47,918 bases of DNA from Anaeroplasmataceae bacterium (GCA_029057785.1 JAIDZC010000028.1:1-47918), one strand, 5' to 3'. Numbered from the stretch's first letter, positions 28,595 to 37,655 are shown. A program made the numbers and translations. Notes: generated from the letters alone by a model not told the origin.

Positions 28595-29422
28595 ATGCGT
28601 ATTGAAGTATTTGCTAGTGGCTCTACAGGAAATTGTACCTATGTTGAGACAGAAGACCATAAAATTTTAATTGATACGGGCATTAGTAAAAGATGTATAG
28701 AGGGTGAATTGAATAGGTTAAATTTAGACTTTTCACAAATTGATACACTTTTTATAACACATGAACATGAAGATCATATTCGTTCCTTATGTACAGTTTT
28801 GAAAAAAGGTAACCTCACCTGCTATATGACCAAAGGAACCTACCAAGCGCTTTTGAATGGAAAAAATGAATCTTTAAAGCCTGTTTTACAAGAAAAATTA
28901 TCTTCAGGCAGTATTATATTATTAAATAGGTTGGCGAATTCTATACTCTATGAATCTATTTCTTTAGGTAAAACTGAGATTGAAGTGCTTCCTACATTTC
29001 ATGATGCCTTAGAATCTGTAGGCTTTAAAATCAAGAATCAGCAACAAACCTTAGTTTATATAACAGATACAGGATATGTTCATCATTCTTTATTTGAAAC
29101 TATTTCTAATGCGGATTGTTATGTTTTAGAATTTAATCACGATCCTTATATTTTGATGTCTTCTGATAGAACTTATTCTTTAAAACAACGTATTTTGTCG
29201 GATCATGGGCATTTATCGAATGAAGATGCAGCAGTGACTTTAGCTAAAGTTATGGGAGATAAGACTAGACTTGTGTTTTATGCACATATCTCTCAGGAAT
29301 GTAATCTCTCAGAAATTATAGAACTTACGAGAAAAAAGGTAATGGAAGATTTGGGTATGGATACATCTAAGGTGGAATTTGTTATAACATCTCCACTTCC
29401 TACAAAGGTATATAGCTTATGA
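28595..29422 (+). CDS. walJ: WalJ/YycJ-type metallo-beta-lactamase-fold hydrolase
   Basis: The 275-residue protein opens with FASGSTGNCTYVETEDHKILIDTG and carries the metal-binding motif THEHEDHI near residue 53. It has further metal-ligand regions (PTFHDALESVGF, ITDTG, FNHD, SDHGHLSN). This matches YycJ/WalJ, a predicted nuclease that in Bacillota lies at the end of the walRKHIJ cluster. The start GAGGTGAACTATAATG has a good ribosome binding site. The walRK two-component genes are missing here, but rlmH still follows, overlapping by ATGA. The stop is TGA. Confidence 0.92.
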   Translation: MRIEVFASGSTGNCTYVETEDHKILIDTGISKRCIEGELNRLNLDFSQIDTLFITHEHEDHIRSLCTVLKKGNLTCYMTKGTYQALLNGKNESLKPVLQEKLSSGSIILLNRLANSILYESISLGKTEIEVLPTFHDALESVGFKIKNQQQTLVYITDTGYVHHSLFETISNADCYVLEFNHDPYILMSSDRTYSLKQRILSDHGHLSNEDAAVTLAKVMGDKTRLVFYAHISQECNLSEIIELTRKKVMEDLGMDTSKVEFVITSPLPTKVYSL

Positions 29423-29889
29423 GAATAACAATCTTGAGTGTAGGGAATATTAAAGAAAAGTATCTTAAGGATGCTATTTTAGAATATTCTAAAAGAATAT
29501 CTAAATTTTGTAAAGTGGAATTCATTTCAGTACCAGATGAGGTTATTAGTGATAATACGAGTGAAACAGACATTAAAAACAAAGAAGCCCTAAAGCTTCT
29601 TGCTAAACTACCTGAAAATTCTTATAAAATTGCGTTAAATTTAAAGGGTGAAATGCTTACAAGTCCTGAATTGGCAGAGAAAATATCTCATATTTTTTCC
29701 TATTACAATTCGCACATTGTTTTTGTGATAGGTGGATCTTTAGGTCTAGGAGATGAGCTTTTAAAGAAGATGGATTATCACTTATGTTTTTCTAAGATGA
29801 CTTTTCCTCATCAGTTGATGCAGGTGATTCTATTAGAGCAGATTTATCGTTCTTTTAAGATTATAAATCATGAAACATATCATAAATAA
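29419..29889 (+). CDS. rlmH: 23S rRNA (pseudouridine1915-N3)-methyltransferase
   Basis: RlmH methylates pseudouridine 1915 in helix 69 of 23S rRNA on assembled ribosomes. The 156 residues are the usual length. The SPOUT features are clear: an N-terminal ITILSVGNIKEKYLKDAILEY, FVIGGSLGLGDELL near residue 102 in the trefoil-knot cofactor site, and the FSKMTFPHQLMQVILLEQIYR tail. It overlaps walJ by four bases, the usual Bacillota order. Confidence 0.97.
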   Translation: MRITILSVGNIKEKYLKDAILEYSKRISKFCKVEFISVPDEVISDNTSETDIKNKEALKLLAKLPENSYKIALNLKGEMLTSPELAEKISHIFSYYNSHIVFVIGGSLGLGDELLKKMDYHLCFSKMTFPHQLMQVILLEQIYRSFKIINHETYHK

Positions 29890-29901
29890 GAGGTGATTGT
29901 T

Positions 29902-31299
29902 TTGATAAGATTATTTGATACGCAAAAGTTAGTCAAAGAGTCTGATAAACAAGGAGAAATTCCCAAATATTCTAAGGTTACAAAGGATGTAATGAAAATT
30001 GTTTGGCCTTCTATGGTAGAAGGCTTTTTAGTCGCGTTAGTGACTATGTTTGATGGAATTATGGTTTCTACTATTGGAAATGATGCAAACTCTGCAGTTA
30101 CGATAACTAAACAGCCGATTTATTTTATGATTTGTTTTATTACAGCTTTAAACATTGCTTTAACTGCCATAGTTTCTAGAAGATTTGGTGCGAAAAATCA
30201 AGAGGCTGTGAATAGAACATTACATGAAGGCTTGAAGCTTTGTTTTGGAATTTCTGCGATTTTAAGTGTCCTTGTTGCCTGCTTGGCTCGTCCTTTATGT
30301 CAGTTTATGGGAGCAACCTCAAATACGATTGATTATGCGACTACCTATCTTACCATTATTGCTTCAGGCTTTATTTTTAATGGTTTAAGATTGACAATTA
30401 ATGCCTGTCAAAGAGGTATTGGTAAAACAAAAATATCGATGTGGACAAACCTCGTGGCCAATTTAGTAAATATAGGACTGAATTGGCTATTGATTGAAGG
30501 GCATTGGGGCTTTCCAGAGTTAGGGATTGGTGGAGCCGCAATAGCTACAGTAATCGGTAATGCAGTTGCTTTCTTGATTTGTTTGGTTACTATTTTACTT
30601 CCTAAAGGATATTTGAAACTTCAGTTCAAACAATTATTTCATTTGGATAAAGAAACATTAAAGGATATAGGACATATTTTACCTTCATGCTTTATTGATC
30701 AGATTTTTATGAGAATTGGCTTTATTTTATTTGCATTAATTGTAAATTATTTAGGGGATGATGCAACCTATGTACATGGTATTTGTAATGATTTGAACTC
30801 CTTGATGTTTACCCTTGCAGATGGTTTTTCCATAGGTACAGCTGCAATTGTAGGGCATCGTCTTGGAGAAAAGCGTAAGGATTTGGCTATTGTCTATGCA
30901 AAGGTCAGTATGACTATATCGATATTTTGCGCAATTATTACTTGTGTCTTTATGCTATCTGCAAGAGATTTACTCATCAGTATGTATAAACCTGAGACAA
31001 AAGAACGTGCCAATATGGCATCAACTATAATGATTATTGCTGCATTTACAACTCTTCCACAAAATATTCAGTGGGTGATTACAGGTATTTTAAGAGGAAG
31101 TGGAGATACGAAGTTTACAGCAATAAGTTCTTTAGTAAGTGTAACCTGTATAAGACCTTTAGTTTCCTATCTATTATGCTATCCAATTGGATTTGGCGTA
31201 ATAGGAGCGTGGATTGGAATGTTGATTGATCAAGCATTAAGAATGGGACTCAACATTTGGCGGTTTGGACAGAAAAAATGGCTCCAAATTCAAGTTTAA
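29902..31299 (+). CDS. MATE family efflux transporter
   Basis: The 465-residue protein has 12 predicted membrane helices in two related halves, the MATE layout. The N-terminal helix 1 contains WPSMVEGFLVALVTMFDGIMV. The loop GNDANSAVTITKQP and the second-half loop with ADGFSIGTAAIVGHRLGE are typical. MATE proteins export cationic drugs or metabolites using a Na+ or H+ gradient; the substrate cannot be told. I start at TTG 29902, with AGAGGTG (29889-29895) six bases before it. A GTG at 29893 lies inside that site. It follows rlmH by 12 bases. No clear terminator is seen after it. Confidence 0.92.
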   Translation: MIRLFDTQKLVKESDKQGEIPKYSKVTKDVMKIVWPSMVEGFLVALVTMFDGIMVSTIGNDANSAVTITKQPIYFMICFITALNIALTAIVSRRFGAKNQEAVNRTLHEGLKLCFGISAILSVLVACLARPLCQFMGATSNTIDYATTYLTIIASGFIFNGLRLTINACQRGIGKTKISMWTNLVANLVNIGLNWLLIEGHWGFPELGIGGAAIATVIGNAVAFLICLVTILLPKGYLKLQFKQLFHLDKETLKDIGHILPSCFIDQIFMRIGFILFALIVNYLGDDATYVHGICNDLNSLMFTLADGFSIGTAAIVGHRLGEKRKDLAIVYAKVSMTISIFCAIITCVFMLSARDLLISMYKPETKERANMASTIMIIAAFTTLPQNIQWVITGILRGSGDTKFTAISSLVSVTCIRPLVSYLLCYPIGFGVIGAWIGMLIDQALRMGLNIWRFGQKKWLQIQV

Positions 31300-31331
31300 G
31301 TAAAGGGCTTTCATTTTTAATTGCTTATTCG

Positions 31332-31360
31332 TTGACTATTTGGTTTTAGCGTGGTAAAAT
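31332..31360 (+). promoter_or_regulatory. Promoter of the uxaBAC operon
   Basis: A -35 TTGACT (31332-31337), 17 bases, and a -10 TAAAAT (31355-31360) with TGG before it (extended -10). No catabolite-responsive element was found around it. Confidence 0.8.
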
Positions 31361-31375
31361 TAAGTATATTATGGG

Positions 31376-31400
31376 CACTTTTTTTAAAAAATATAAAGTG
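31376..31400. promoter_or_regulatory. Inverted repeat in the uxaB leader, possible operator or hairpin
   Basis: CACTTT (31376-31381) and AAAGTG (31395-31400) face each other across an A/T core. The repeat lies just after the expected transcription start (about 31367) and before the GGAGGA ribosome binding site of uxaB. It could bind a hexuronate repressor or fold in the leader RNA. It does not match any operator I know. Confidence 0.35.
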
Positions 31401-31417
31401 TAATGGAGGATAGAACA

Positions 31418-32875
31418 GTGGAAAATATTAGTAGTAAGATTGTAAAAAAAGTTACACATCCAGTAAAAATTATGCAATTTGGTGAAGGGAACTTCCTAAG
31501 AGCTTTTATTGATTGGATTGTAGATTCTATGAACAAGAAGGCAAACTTTAATGCAGGTGTTGTTGTTGTGCAGCCTATGCCATTTGGACGTGTTAAGGAA
31601 TTAAGTGAGGCAGATGGTTTATATACTTTATACCTACAAGGTATAAATAATGGGCAAACTGTAAAGACACATCAGGTTATTGATTGCTTAGAGGACTTTA
31701 TTAATCCATTTACAGAATATCAAAAATATTTAGATTATGCTAAGAGTGAAGACTTAGAATATATCATTTCTAATACAACAGAGGCTGGTATTGCCTTTGA
31801 TCCAAATGATACTGATTTTTCTAAGACTCCAAATAGCTTCCCTGGTAAGCTACTTGCTTTCTTAAAGGTACGTTATGACCACTTCAAAGGAGATGCTTCT
31901 AAGGGCTTAGAAATCATTCCATGTGAATTGATTGATCATAATGGTGATACATTAAAGGAAACTTTAGTTAAACTAGCAAATCATAATCATATGGATGCTA
32001 AATTTATTAGCTGGGTTGAAAATGCAAACCGTTATTACAATACATTAGTTGACCGTATCGTTCCAGGATATCCTAGAAATGAAGACAAGGAATTATGGGA
32101 ACAATTAGGCTATATTGATAACAATATGGTTGTAGGTGAAATTTTCCATTTATGGGTAATTGATGGTAAGACAGTTAAGGATTTAGAAAAGAAGCTTCCA
32201 ACTAAAGAAGCTGATTTAAATGTATTATTTGTTGAATCAATTAAGCCTTATAAGGAAAGAAAGGTTAAAATTTTAAATGGTTCTCATACTTGCTTAGTAC
32301 CAGTTTCTTATCTATCTTGTATTGATACAGTACGTGAAACAATTGAGGATAAGCAATTAAATAAATTTGTATTAGATTTCATTTTTAATGAAGTCGTACC
32401 AACTATTAATATTCCAAGAGACCAAATGGACTCTTATGCAAATAGTGTATTAGAGCGCTATGGTAATCCATTTGTACGCCATGAATTAATGAGTATTGCC
32501 TTAAATTCTGTCACAAAATATAAGACAAGAATCTTACCTACAGTTTTACAAAATCTAGAGGATTTAAAGCATTTCCCTGACCATGCATTATTTAGCTTAG
32601 CAGCATTAATGGTATTCTATAGAGGAAAACGTGGAGCTGAGGATATTAAGCTTGCTGATGATGCTTGGGCATTAGATATGTTTAAGGAATTATGGGCTGG
32701 CTTTGATGGTTCTAAGGCTGCTTGTCAAAAGATAGCAAAACACGTATTAAGCTTAGAATCTCATTGGGAAGCAGATTTAACGAAGTATGATGGTGTATTA
32801 GACTTTGTTACAGAATGCTTATATGAAATCACATCAAGCTCTATGCGTGAAGCATTAGCTAAAATGGTAAAATAA
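31418..32875 (+). CDS. uxaB: Tagaturonate reductase (altronate oxidoreductase)
   Basis: UxaB reduces D-tagaturonate to D-altronate with NADH. The protein belongs to the polyol/mannitol dehydrogenase family: an N-terminal Rossmann part with QFGEGNFLRAFIDW, NTTEAGIAFDPND near residue 120, and the catalytic-lysine motif KVKILNGSHTCL near residue 283. I choose GTG 31418 (485 residues) because GGAGGA (31405-31410) lies 7 bases before it. The in-frame ATG at 31403 overlaps that site. Fructuronate reductase (UxuB) is a related alternative, but adjacent uxaA (altronate dehydratase) favours UxaB. Confidence 0.93.
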   Translation: MENISSKIVKKVTHPVKIMQFGEGNFLRAFIDWIVDSMNKKANFNAGVVVVQPMPFGRVKELSEADGLYTLYLQGINNGQTVKTHQVIDCLEDFINPFTEYQKYLDYAKSEDLEYIISNTTEAGIAFDPNDTDFSKTPNSFPGKLLAFLKVRYDHFKGDASKGLEIIPCELIDHNGDTLKETLVKLANHNHMDAKFISWVENANRYYNTLVDRIVPGYPRNEDKELWEQLGYIDNNMVVGEIFHLWVIDGKTVKDLEKKLPTKEADLNVLFVESIKPYKERKVKILNGSHTCLVPVSYLSCIDTVRETIEDKQLNKFVLDFIFNEVVPTINIPRDQMDSYANSVLERYGNPFVRHELMSIALNSVTKYKTRILPTVLQNLEDLKHFPDHALFSLAALMVFYRGKRGAEDIKLADDAWALDMFKELWAGFDGSKAACQKIAKHVLSLESHWEADLTKYDGVLDFVTECLYEITSSSMREALAKMVK

Positions 32876-32895
32876 TTTAAAAAGGAAGATAATTT

Positions 32896-34374
32896 ATGAA
32901 AGATTATATCATCATTAATCCGATAGATAATGTGGCAGTAGTATTACGTCCCTTTTCTAAAGGGGAAGCAGTAGAGGGTGTAGTATTATTAGAGGATATT
33001 CCTCAGGCACATAAGGTGGCATTAAAGACAATTAAAAAGGGTGAAAATGTCATCAAATATGGTTCTCCAATTGGACATGCAACTGCTGATGTAAAACCAG
33101 GAGAACATGTTCATACACATAATGTTGCTACGAACCTAGACGATGTAATAACCTATTCCTATGAACCAAAATATCCTGAAGTATTAGGATATAAGTCTGA
33201 TCGTACGGTTGAGGTTTATGAGCGTTCTACTGGCGAATATGGTATCCGTAATGAGCTTTGGGTCATTCAAACGGTTGGCTGTGTTTCAGGTATGGCTAAG
33301 GATATGATTGAAAACTTTAAAGCAAAATATGGAACTGCAGGTATTGATGGAGTTTATACCTTCCAGCATCCATTTGGTTGTAGCCAAATGGGAGCGGACC
33401 TAGAATTAACTAGAACACTTTTGCAGGATATGGTAAAGCATCCAAATGCTGGTGGTGTTTTAGTATTAGGCTTAGGCTGTGAGGAAAACTTAGTTTCAAC
33501 ATTTAAAGAAACTCTAGGAGCATATGATACAAAAAGAACAAGATTTTTAATTGCTCAAGAGGTAGAAGATGAGGTTGAAGAGGGAACTAAGCTTCTAAAA
33601 GAATTATATGACCAAATGAAGCATGATAAGCGTGTGACAAAGCCTTTATCTGTTCTTCGTATTGGCTTAAAATGTGGTGGTTCTGATGGTATGTCAGGTA
33701 TAACTGCAAACCCACTTTTAGGACGTTTTTCAGACTTCTTATCTTTAAATGGTGCTACAACAGTTTTAGGTGAAGTACCTGAAATGTTTGGAGCTGAAAA
33801 GCTTTTAATGGCTCGTGCTAAGGATGCACCAACATTTGAAAAGATTGTTGAATTAATTAACGATTTTAAAATATATTTTAAAAATCATAATCAGGTCATT
33901 TATGATAATCCATCTCCAGGAAATAAAAAGGGTGGTATTACAACTCTAGAGGATAAGTCTTTAGGCTGTACTCAAAAGGCTGGTGCTGCCGTAGTTCAGG
34001 ATGTATTAAAGATGGGAGAAAGAATCAGAACAAATGGTTTAAACCTATTATGTACTCCAGGAAATGATTTAGTGGCAACAACAACTTTAGGCTGTAGTGG
34101 TTGTCAAATGGTATTATTTACTACAGGTAGAGGTACACCATTTGGTGGATTTATTCCAACAGTTAAGATTGCAACAAACACAGCTTTAGCTACTAAAAAA
34201 TCTAACTGGATTGATTTTAATGCAGGAGACTTAGTAGATAAAAAGGATATGGATGAGCTTTTAGAGGACTTTATTGATTTATTATGTGATATTGCCTCTG
34301 GAAGAAAACAGGCTAAGAATGAACAAAACAACTTCCGTGAAATTTCAATTTTTAAAGACGGCGTTGTATTATAA
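32896..34374 (+). CDS. uxaA: Altronate dehydratase
   Basis: UxaA dehydrates D-altronate to 2-keto-3-deoxygluconate. The 492 residues contain an N-terminal SAF-like domain (about 1-75, with PGEHVHTHN near residue 75) and a C-terminal catalytic domain. The latter has cysteine-bearing motifs that probably bind iron: FQHPFGCSQMG near 157, GLGCEEN near 195, LKCGGSDGMSG near 257 and LGCSGCQMV near 400. AAAAAGGAAG precedes the ATG. It lies 20 bases after uxaB and 12 before uxaC. The following steps (KDG kinase and aldolase) and a hexuronate transporter are not in the window. Confidence 0.95.
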   Translation: MKDYIIINPIDNVAVVLRPFSKGEAVEGVVLLEDIPQAHKVALKTIKKGENVIKYGSPIGHATADVKPGEHVHTHNVATNLDDVITYSYEPKYPEVLGYKSDRTVEVYERSTGEYGIRNELWVIQTVGCVSGMAKDMIENFKAKYGTAGIDGVYTFQHPFGCSQMGADLELTRTLLQDMVKHPNAGGVLVLGLGCEENLVSTFKETLGAYDTKRTRFLIAQEVEDEVEEGTKLLKELYDQMKHDKRVTKPLSVLRIGLKCGGSDGMSGITANPLLGRFSDFLSLNGATTVLGEVPEMFGAEKLLMARAKDAPTFEKIVELINDFKIYFKNHNQVIYDNPSPGNKKGGITTLEDKSLGCTQKAGAAVVQDVLKMGERIRTNGLNLLCTPGNDLVATTTLGCSGCQMVLFTTGRGTPFGGFIPTVKIATNTALATKKSNWIDFNAGDLVDKKDMDELLEDFIDLLCDIASGRKQAKNEQNNFREISIFKDGVVL

Positions 34375-34386
34375 GGAGGAAGAAAA

Positions 34387-35799
34387 ATGAAAGAATTTAT
34401 GGATAAGGATTTCTTATTAACTACAGAAACCGCTAAAAAACTTTATCATGAGCATGCTGAGCATATGCCTATTATTGACTATCACTGTCATCTTCAGCCA
34501 AAAGAAATTTATGAGGATAAAAAATTCCGTAATTTAGCTGAGGTTTGGCTTGGTGCTGGTGATCGTTATGGTGATCACTACAAGTGGAGAAGCTTGCGTG
34601 CAAGAGGCTATGAGGAGGATTCTATTTCTGGTCCAGATGATGACTACAAGAAATATATGCAATTTGTTGAGTCAATGCCTTATTTCGTAGGAAATCCATT
34701 ATATCACTGGTCTCATTTAGAGATGAGAAGATATTTTGGTATTGAAGATATCATCAACGAAAAGAATGCAAAGAAGATTTGGGATGCTGCAAACAAAAAG
34801 TTAGAAACCTTAACTGCAAGAGAAATGATGTATAAGTTTAAGGTGGATACTGTTTGTACAACGGATGATCCTGTAGATAGCCTTGAATGGCATAAGAAGA
34901 TGAATGCAGATGATACACTTAAGGTTCATGTTCGTCCTGCTTTCCGTCCTGATAAGGCAATTAATGTTGAATTATCTTGGTTTGCTGACTGGGTAAATCA
35001 GCTTGCAGGTGTTGTAGGCTATAAGATTAAGGAATTAAAGGATTTAGAGAAGGCTTTAGCTGAAAGAATTGATTTCTTCCATGAAATGGGTTCTCGTCTA
35101 TCTGACCATGCACTTGATGTTGTTCATTATGCACCTTGTACTTATGACCAAGCGAATGCCGTATTTAAAAAGGGTATGGCTGGTAAAGAAGTTAGTGAGC
35201 TTGAACAGGATTGGTATAAGGGTTATGTTTTAGTGTTCTTAGGTAAGGAATACCATAAACATGGCTGGGTTCAACAATATCATATTGGAGCTTTAAGAAA
35301 TAACTCTAAATCTATGCTTAAAAAGATTGGACCAGATACTGGTTTTGATGCGATTGAAGATCAAAACTATATGGCTAAGCTTTCTGCTTTACTAGGAGCT
35401 TTAGATGAAACTGATGAGTTACCTAAAACAATTCTTTACTGCTTAAATCCAAGAGATAATTATGCTTTAACTGTTCTTTCTGGATGCTTCCAAAAAGAAG
35501 GTGTAAAGGGTCGTGTTCAAGTAGGTACTGCTTGGTGGTTCCTAGATCAACAAGATGGTATGCGTCAAAACTTAGAAACCTTAATGCAGGTAGGTTTAGT
35601 TGCTCAATCTGTAGGTATGCTTACAGATTCAAGAAGCTTCTTAGCTTATCCTCGTCATGAGTACTATCGTCGTTTATTATGCCAAATGCTTGGTAGTTTA
35701 GTTGAGTCTGGACAATATCCACAAGAAGAATTAGAAACTCTTGGTAAGATTGTTGAAGACGTTTGTTATAATAACGCAAAGGAATTCTTTGGATTTTAA
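34387..35799 (+). CDS. uxaC: Glucuronate/galacturonate isomerase
   Basis: UxaC interconverts D-galacturonate with D-tagaturonate, and D-glucuronate with D-fructuronate. It is the entry step of the pathway served by this operon. The 470 residues match the family length. The amidohydrolase-fold HxH is in IIDYHCHLQPKEI near residue 30, and the family motif DRYGDHYKWRSLRARG lies near residue 60. The C-terminal GMLTDSRSFLAYPRHEYYRR is also characteristic. AAGGAGGAAG lies before the ATG. Confidence 0.97.
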   Translation: MKEFMDKDFLLTTETAKKLYHEHAEHMPIIDYHCHLQPKEIYEDKKFRNLAEVWLGAGDRYGDHYKWRSLRARGYEEDSISGPDDDYKKYMQFVESMPYFVGNPLYHWSHLEMRRYFGIEDIINEKNAKKIWDAANKKLETLTAREMMYKFKVDTVCTTDDPVDSLEWHKKMNADDTLKVHVRPAFRPDKAINVELSWFADWVNQLAGVVGYKIKELKDLEKALAERIDFFHEMGSRLSDHALDVVHYAPCTYDQANAVFKKGMAGKEVSELEQDWYKGYVLVFLGKEYHKHGWVQQYHIGALRNNSKSMLKKIGPDTGFDAIEDQNYMAKLSALLGALDETDELPKTILYCLNPRDNYALTVLSGCFQKEGVKGRVQVGTAWWFLDQQDGMRQNLETLMQVGLVAQSVGMLTDSRSFLAYPRHEYYRRLLCQMLGSLVESGQYPQEELETLGKIVEDVCYNNAKEFFGF

Positions 35800-35805
35800 T
35801 TTGAT

Positions 35806-35836
35806 TTAGCCACCAAGTCGGTGGCTAATTTCTTTT
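35806..35836 (+). terminator. Hairpin after uxaC, weak terminator
   Basis: TTAGCCACC (35806-35814) pairs with GGTGGCTAA (35820-35828) around AAGTC, followed by TTTCTTTT. The ribosome binding site of the next gene begins at once, so read-through is likely. Confidence 0.7.
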
Positions 35837-35849
35837 AGGAGGAAATAAA

Positions 35850-36221
35850 ATGGATTATCAAGAATTTAAAGAAGGATATTATAAGATGGTAAAAATAACA
35901 GAGCATAAGGATGACTTCATTCTTGCTCTTCCTCCCTTTCACCCCTTTACTTCAGACTGTCTTCAGATACGCTTTATAACACTTCCAGATGGCAGAGTAA
36001 AGCTTACAGATTGTGGGACAACCCTAGAGTATTTAGAGGAAGTGTATCTTACTTTAACTCCATACAAAGAAAAGGTGGATCGCATTTTAGAACGATTTAG
36101 TTGTAAATTAGAGGATGGGGTATTAATTTGTGAGCTTCCAACTGGATCAGCAAGTCAGGTCAGAAGCTGGGTAGGTAGTTTTATAGAAGCAATTGCTCTA
36201 ATTGCAAATATAGATATATAA
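35850..36221 (+). CDS. DUF1828 domain protein
   Basis: The 123-residue soluble protein has the pattern of the DUF1828 domain: FILALPPFHPFTSDCLQIRF, then LPDGRVKLTDCGTTLEYL, then a C-terminal helical part (VRSWVGSFIEAIALIA). Larger DUF1828 proteins occur in phage and defence contexts, but this one is single-domain with no such neighbours, and its function is unknown. A TTAGGAGGAA ribosome binding site is immediately behind the uxaC hairpin, so it is probably the last gene of the uxa transcript. A strong terminator follows. Confidence 0.75.
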   Translation: MDYQEFKEGYYKMVKITEHKDDFILALPPFHPFTSDCLQIRFITLPDGRVKLTDCGTTLEYLEEVYLTLTPYKEKVDRILERFSCKLEDGVLICELPTGSASQVRSWVGSFIEAIALIANIDI

Positions 36222-36257
36222 CCAATCAAAATCCTAAACAAATATTTGACAGAAATT

Positions 36258-36288
36258 TCCTAAGATTCATCTTAGGACTTTTTATTTT
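36258..36288 (+). terminator. Terminator of the uxa transcript
   Basis: TCCTAAGA (36258-36265) pairs with TCTTAGGA (36270-36277) around TTCA, followed by a T-rich tail. Confidence 0.9.
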
Positions 36289-36315
36289 TGACAATTTATA
36301 GTATAATAGTATAAT
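36288..36315 (+). promoter_or_regulatory. Near-consensus SigA promoter of the YcxB-like/leuS operon
   Basis: A perfect -35 TTGACA (36288-36293) and a perfect -10 TATAAT (36310-36315), 16 bases apart. A second TATAAT at 36302-36307 is too close to the -35. No other promoter was seen before leuS. Confidence 0.88.
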
Positions 36316-36330
36316 AGCGGGGTAGTAAAT

Positions 36331-36822
36331 ATGGAAAGAAGAATGGAATTAATAGAAAAAATAAAAACTTCATCACAACACCAAAAAAATCATACTCGAG
36401 AGTTTTGGAAAAAATGCTTAAAAAAGACATTGATAGGAATCATCATTAGCTTAGTATTTACATTGGCATTTATTATTTGGTATGTATTAATGCCATCAGT
36501 AATGTTGTTATATTATTGTATAGCATGTCCATTAATCTTGTTTTTTATTATACTTATGGATGGAATATATCATTATAAACATTGTTTTGATAAATATAAA
36601 TCCATTACTGCAATCCATATTTATGTCACTCATATTTCTCTTACATATACATTGAAAGGGATAATATACACGGAGCATTATCCATATAAGAATTTAAAGA
36701 GAATATATTTCAAAGAAAAAACGAATGAAATTATATTTGAGAAGCACAATGATATTATACTTGTAGATAAAGATGACATCTCTTCTGAAACATTCTCCTT
36801 TTTGCAGACATTATTTGAGTAG
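36331..36822 (+). CDS. YcxB-like membrane protein, copy 1 of a tandem family
   Basis: The 163-residue protein has a basic N-terminal segment (REFWKKCLKKT), two membrane helices (about 36-57 and 62-80) and a cytoplasmic C-terminal strand-rich domain. The pattern of that domain, YPYKNLKRIYFKEKTNEIIFEKHNDIILVDKDDIS then a final FSFLQTLFE, resembles the YcxB-like C-terminal domain. Function is unknown. It is alignable with the next protein along its whole length. The start is preceded only by a weak GGGGTAG, and an ATG 12 bases on is an alternative. Confidence 0.7.
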   Translation: MERRMELIEKIKTSSQHQKNHTREFWKKCLKKTLIGIIISLVFTLAFIIWYVLMPSVMLLYYCIACPLILFFIILMDGIYHYKHCFDKYKSITAIHIYVTHISLTYTLKGIIYTEHYPYKNLKRIYFKEKTNEIIFEKHNDIILVDKDDISSETFSFLQTLFE

Positions 36823-36839
36823 AAGAGAGGATTTTAGTT

Positions 36840-37346
36840 ATGGAAACAGAAAAAGTTTTACTTGAAGAAATCTCCTTAGAAAGCAATTATGAACAAAGAA
36901 AGCTTTCTATCCAGTTTTGGTTGAAGTATTTAAAAAAATCCTGGCCAGTTTATATCATTATCATCAGCTTTACGATTTTATTTGTTGTACTTCATTTAAT
37001 TTCAGGAAATGTTTTTCAATTATACGCTTCAATATTTTATCCTATTGCTGTACTTATGTTTTGTATTGGAGAAGGAATCTATAAAAATTTTAAATACTTG
37101 AAAAATATAGAAGAGAACTTGAAAAGCATTCAGCTTTCAATATACACTACGCATCTTGTGCTTAACAATCCTATCAATGGAATCAATCATAGTAGTGAAC
37201 TTCCCTTTGATATTATGGAAAAAATTTTTTATGTCGCTGAAAAAGAAGAAATTGTTTTTGAAGTGCGCAAAAAAAAATATTTTACCATTTCAAAAAAAGA
37301 TATCAAAGAAGAAACGTTTGAATTTTTAACTACGCTATTTTCTTGA
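36840..37346 (+). CDS. YcxB-like membrane protein, copy 2
   Basis: The 168 residues repeat the plan of the preceding protein: an acidic N-terminus, the SIQFWLKYLKKSW segment, two membrane helices (about 38-57 and 62-80), and a C-terminal domain LPFDIMEKIFYVAEKEEIVFEVRKKKYFTISKKDI ending FEFLTTLFS. The matching end in copy 1 is FSFLQTLFE. It follows copy 1 by 17 bases. Sequence identity looks low outside the membrane and C-terminal motifs, so the duplication is old. The stop is TGA. Function is unknown. Confidence 0.7.
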   Translation: METEKVLLEEISLESNYEQRKLSIQFWLKYLKKSWPVYIIIISFTILFVVLHLISGNVFQLYASIFYPIAVLMFCIGEGIYKNFKYLKNIEENLKSIQLSIYTTHLVLNNPINGINHSSELPFDIMEKIFYVAEKEEIVFEVRKKKYFTISKKDIKEETFEFLTTLFS

Positions 37347-37368
37347 AAATGAATTAGGTGAATTTAAA

Positions 37369-37644
37369 ATGGAAAAAAAGGATATCGCTCAAGAAGAAAC
37401 TAAGAAAAAAATAGATTCTCCTTGGAAAAAGTTTTTTAAAGACCAAATTTTTCTTATGATTGTTGGAATTTTGGCTTTTATCATTTATTTAATTATTTAT
37501 TTTTTAAAAAATGATATTGTTTATTTATATCTATCCATTTGTACTCCTTGTATCATCATCATTTGGATTGGAATGCTAGCAGTATATATGGTTTTAAAAG
37601 AAAATAAAAAGAAGAAGTGTTTTGATCAAACTTCTGAGGATTAA
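37369..37644 (+). CDS. Truncated YcxB-like paralogue, copy 3
   Basis: The 91-residue protein keeps the N-terminal basic segment (SPWKKFFKDQ) and the two membrane helices (about 28-48 and 52-74, YLYLSICTPCIIIIWIG, parallel to YYCIACPLILFF of copy 1). It then stops in a short charged tail, lacking the C-terminal YcxB-like domain. It has its own AGGTG ribosome binding site, and no trace of the lost domain follows, so it appears to be a stable short form rather than a fresh pseudogene. Confidence 0.65.
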   Translation: MEKKDIAQEETKKKIDSPWKKFFKDQIFLMIVGILAFIIYLIIYFLKNDIVYLYLSICTPCIIIIWIGMLAVYMVLKENKKKKCFDQTSED

Positions 37645-37655
37645 GGAGGAATATT

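Noticed and set aside
31300-31331. Terminator after the MATE gene
   Set aside because: AAAG-GGC-CTTT-like pairing is only about four pairs with a tiny loop. Not convincing despite the following T-run.
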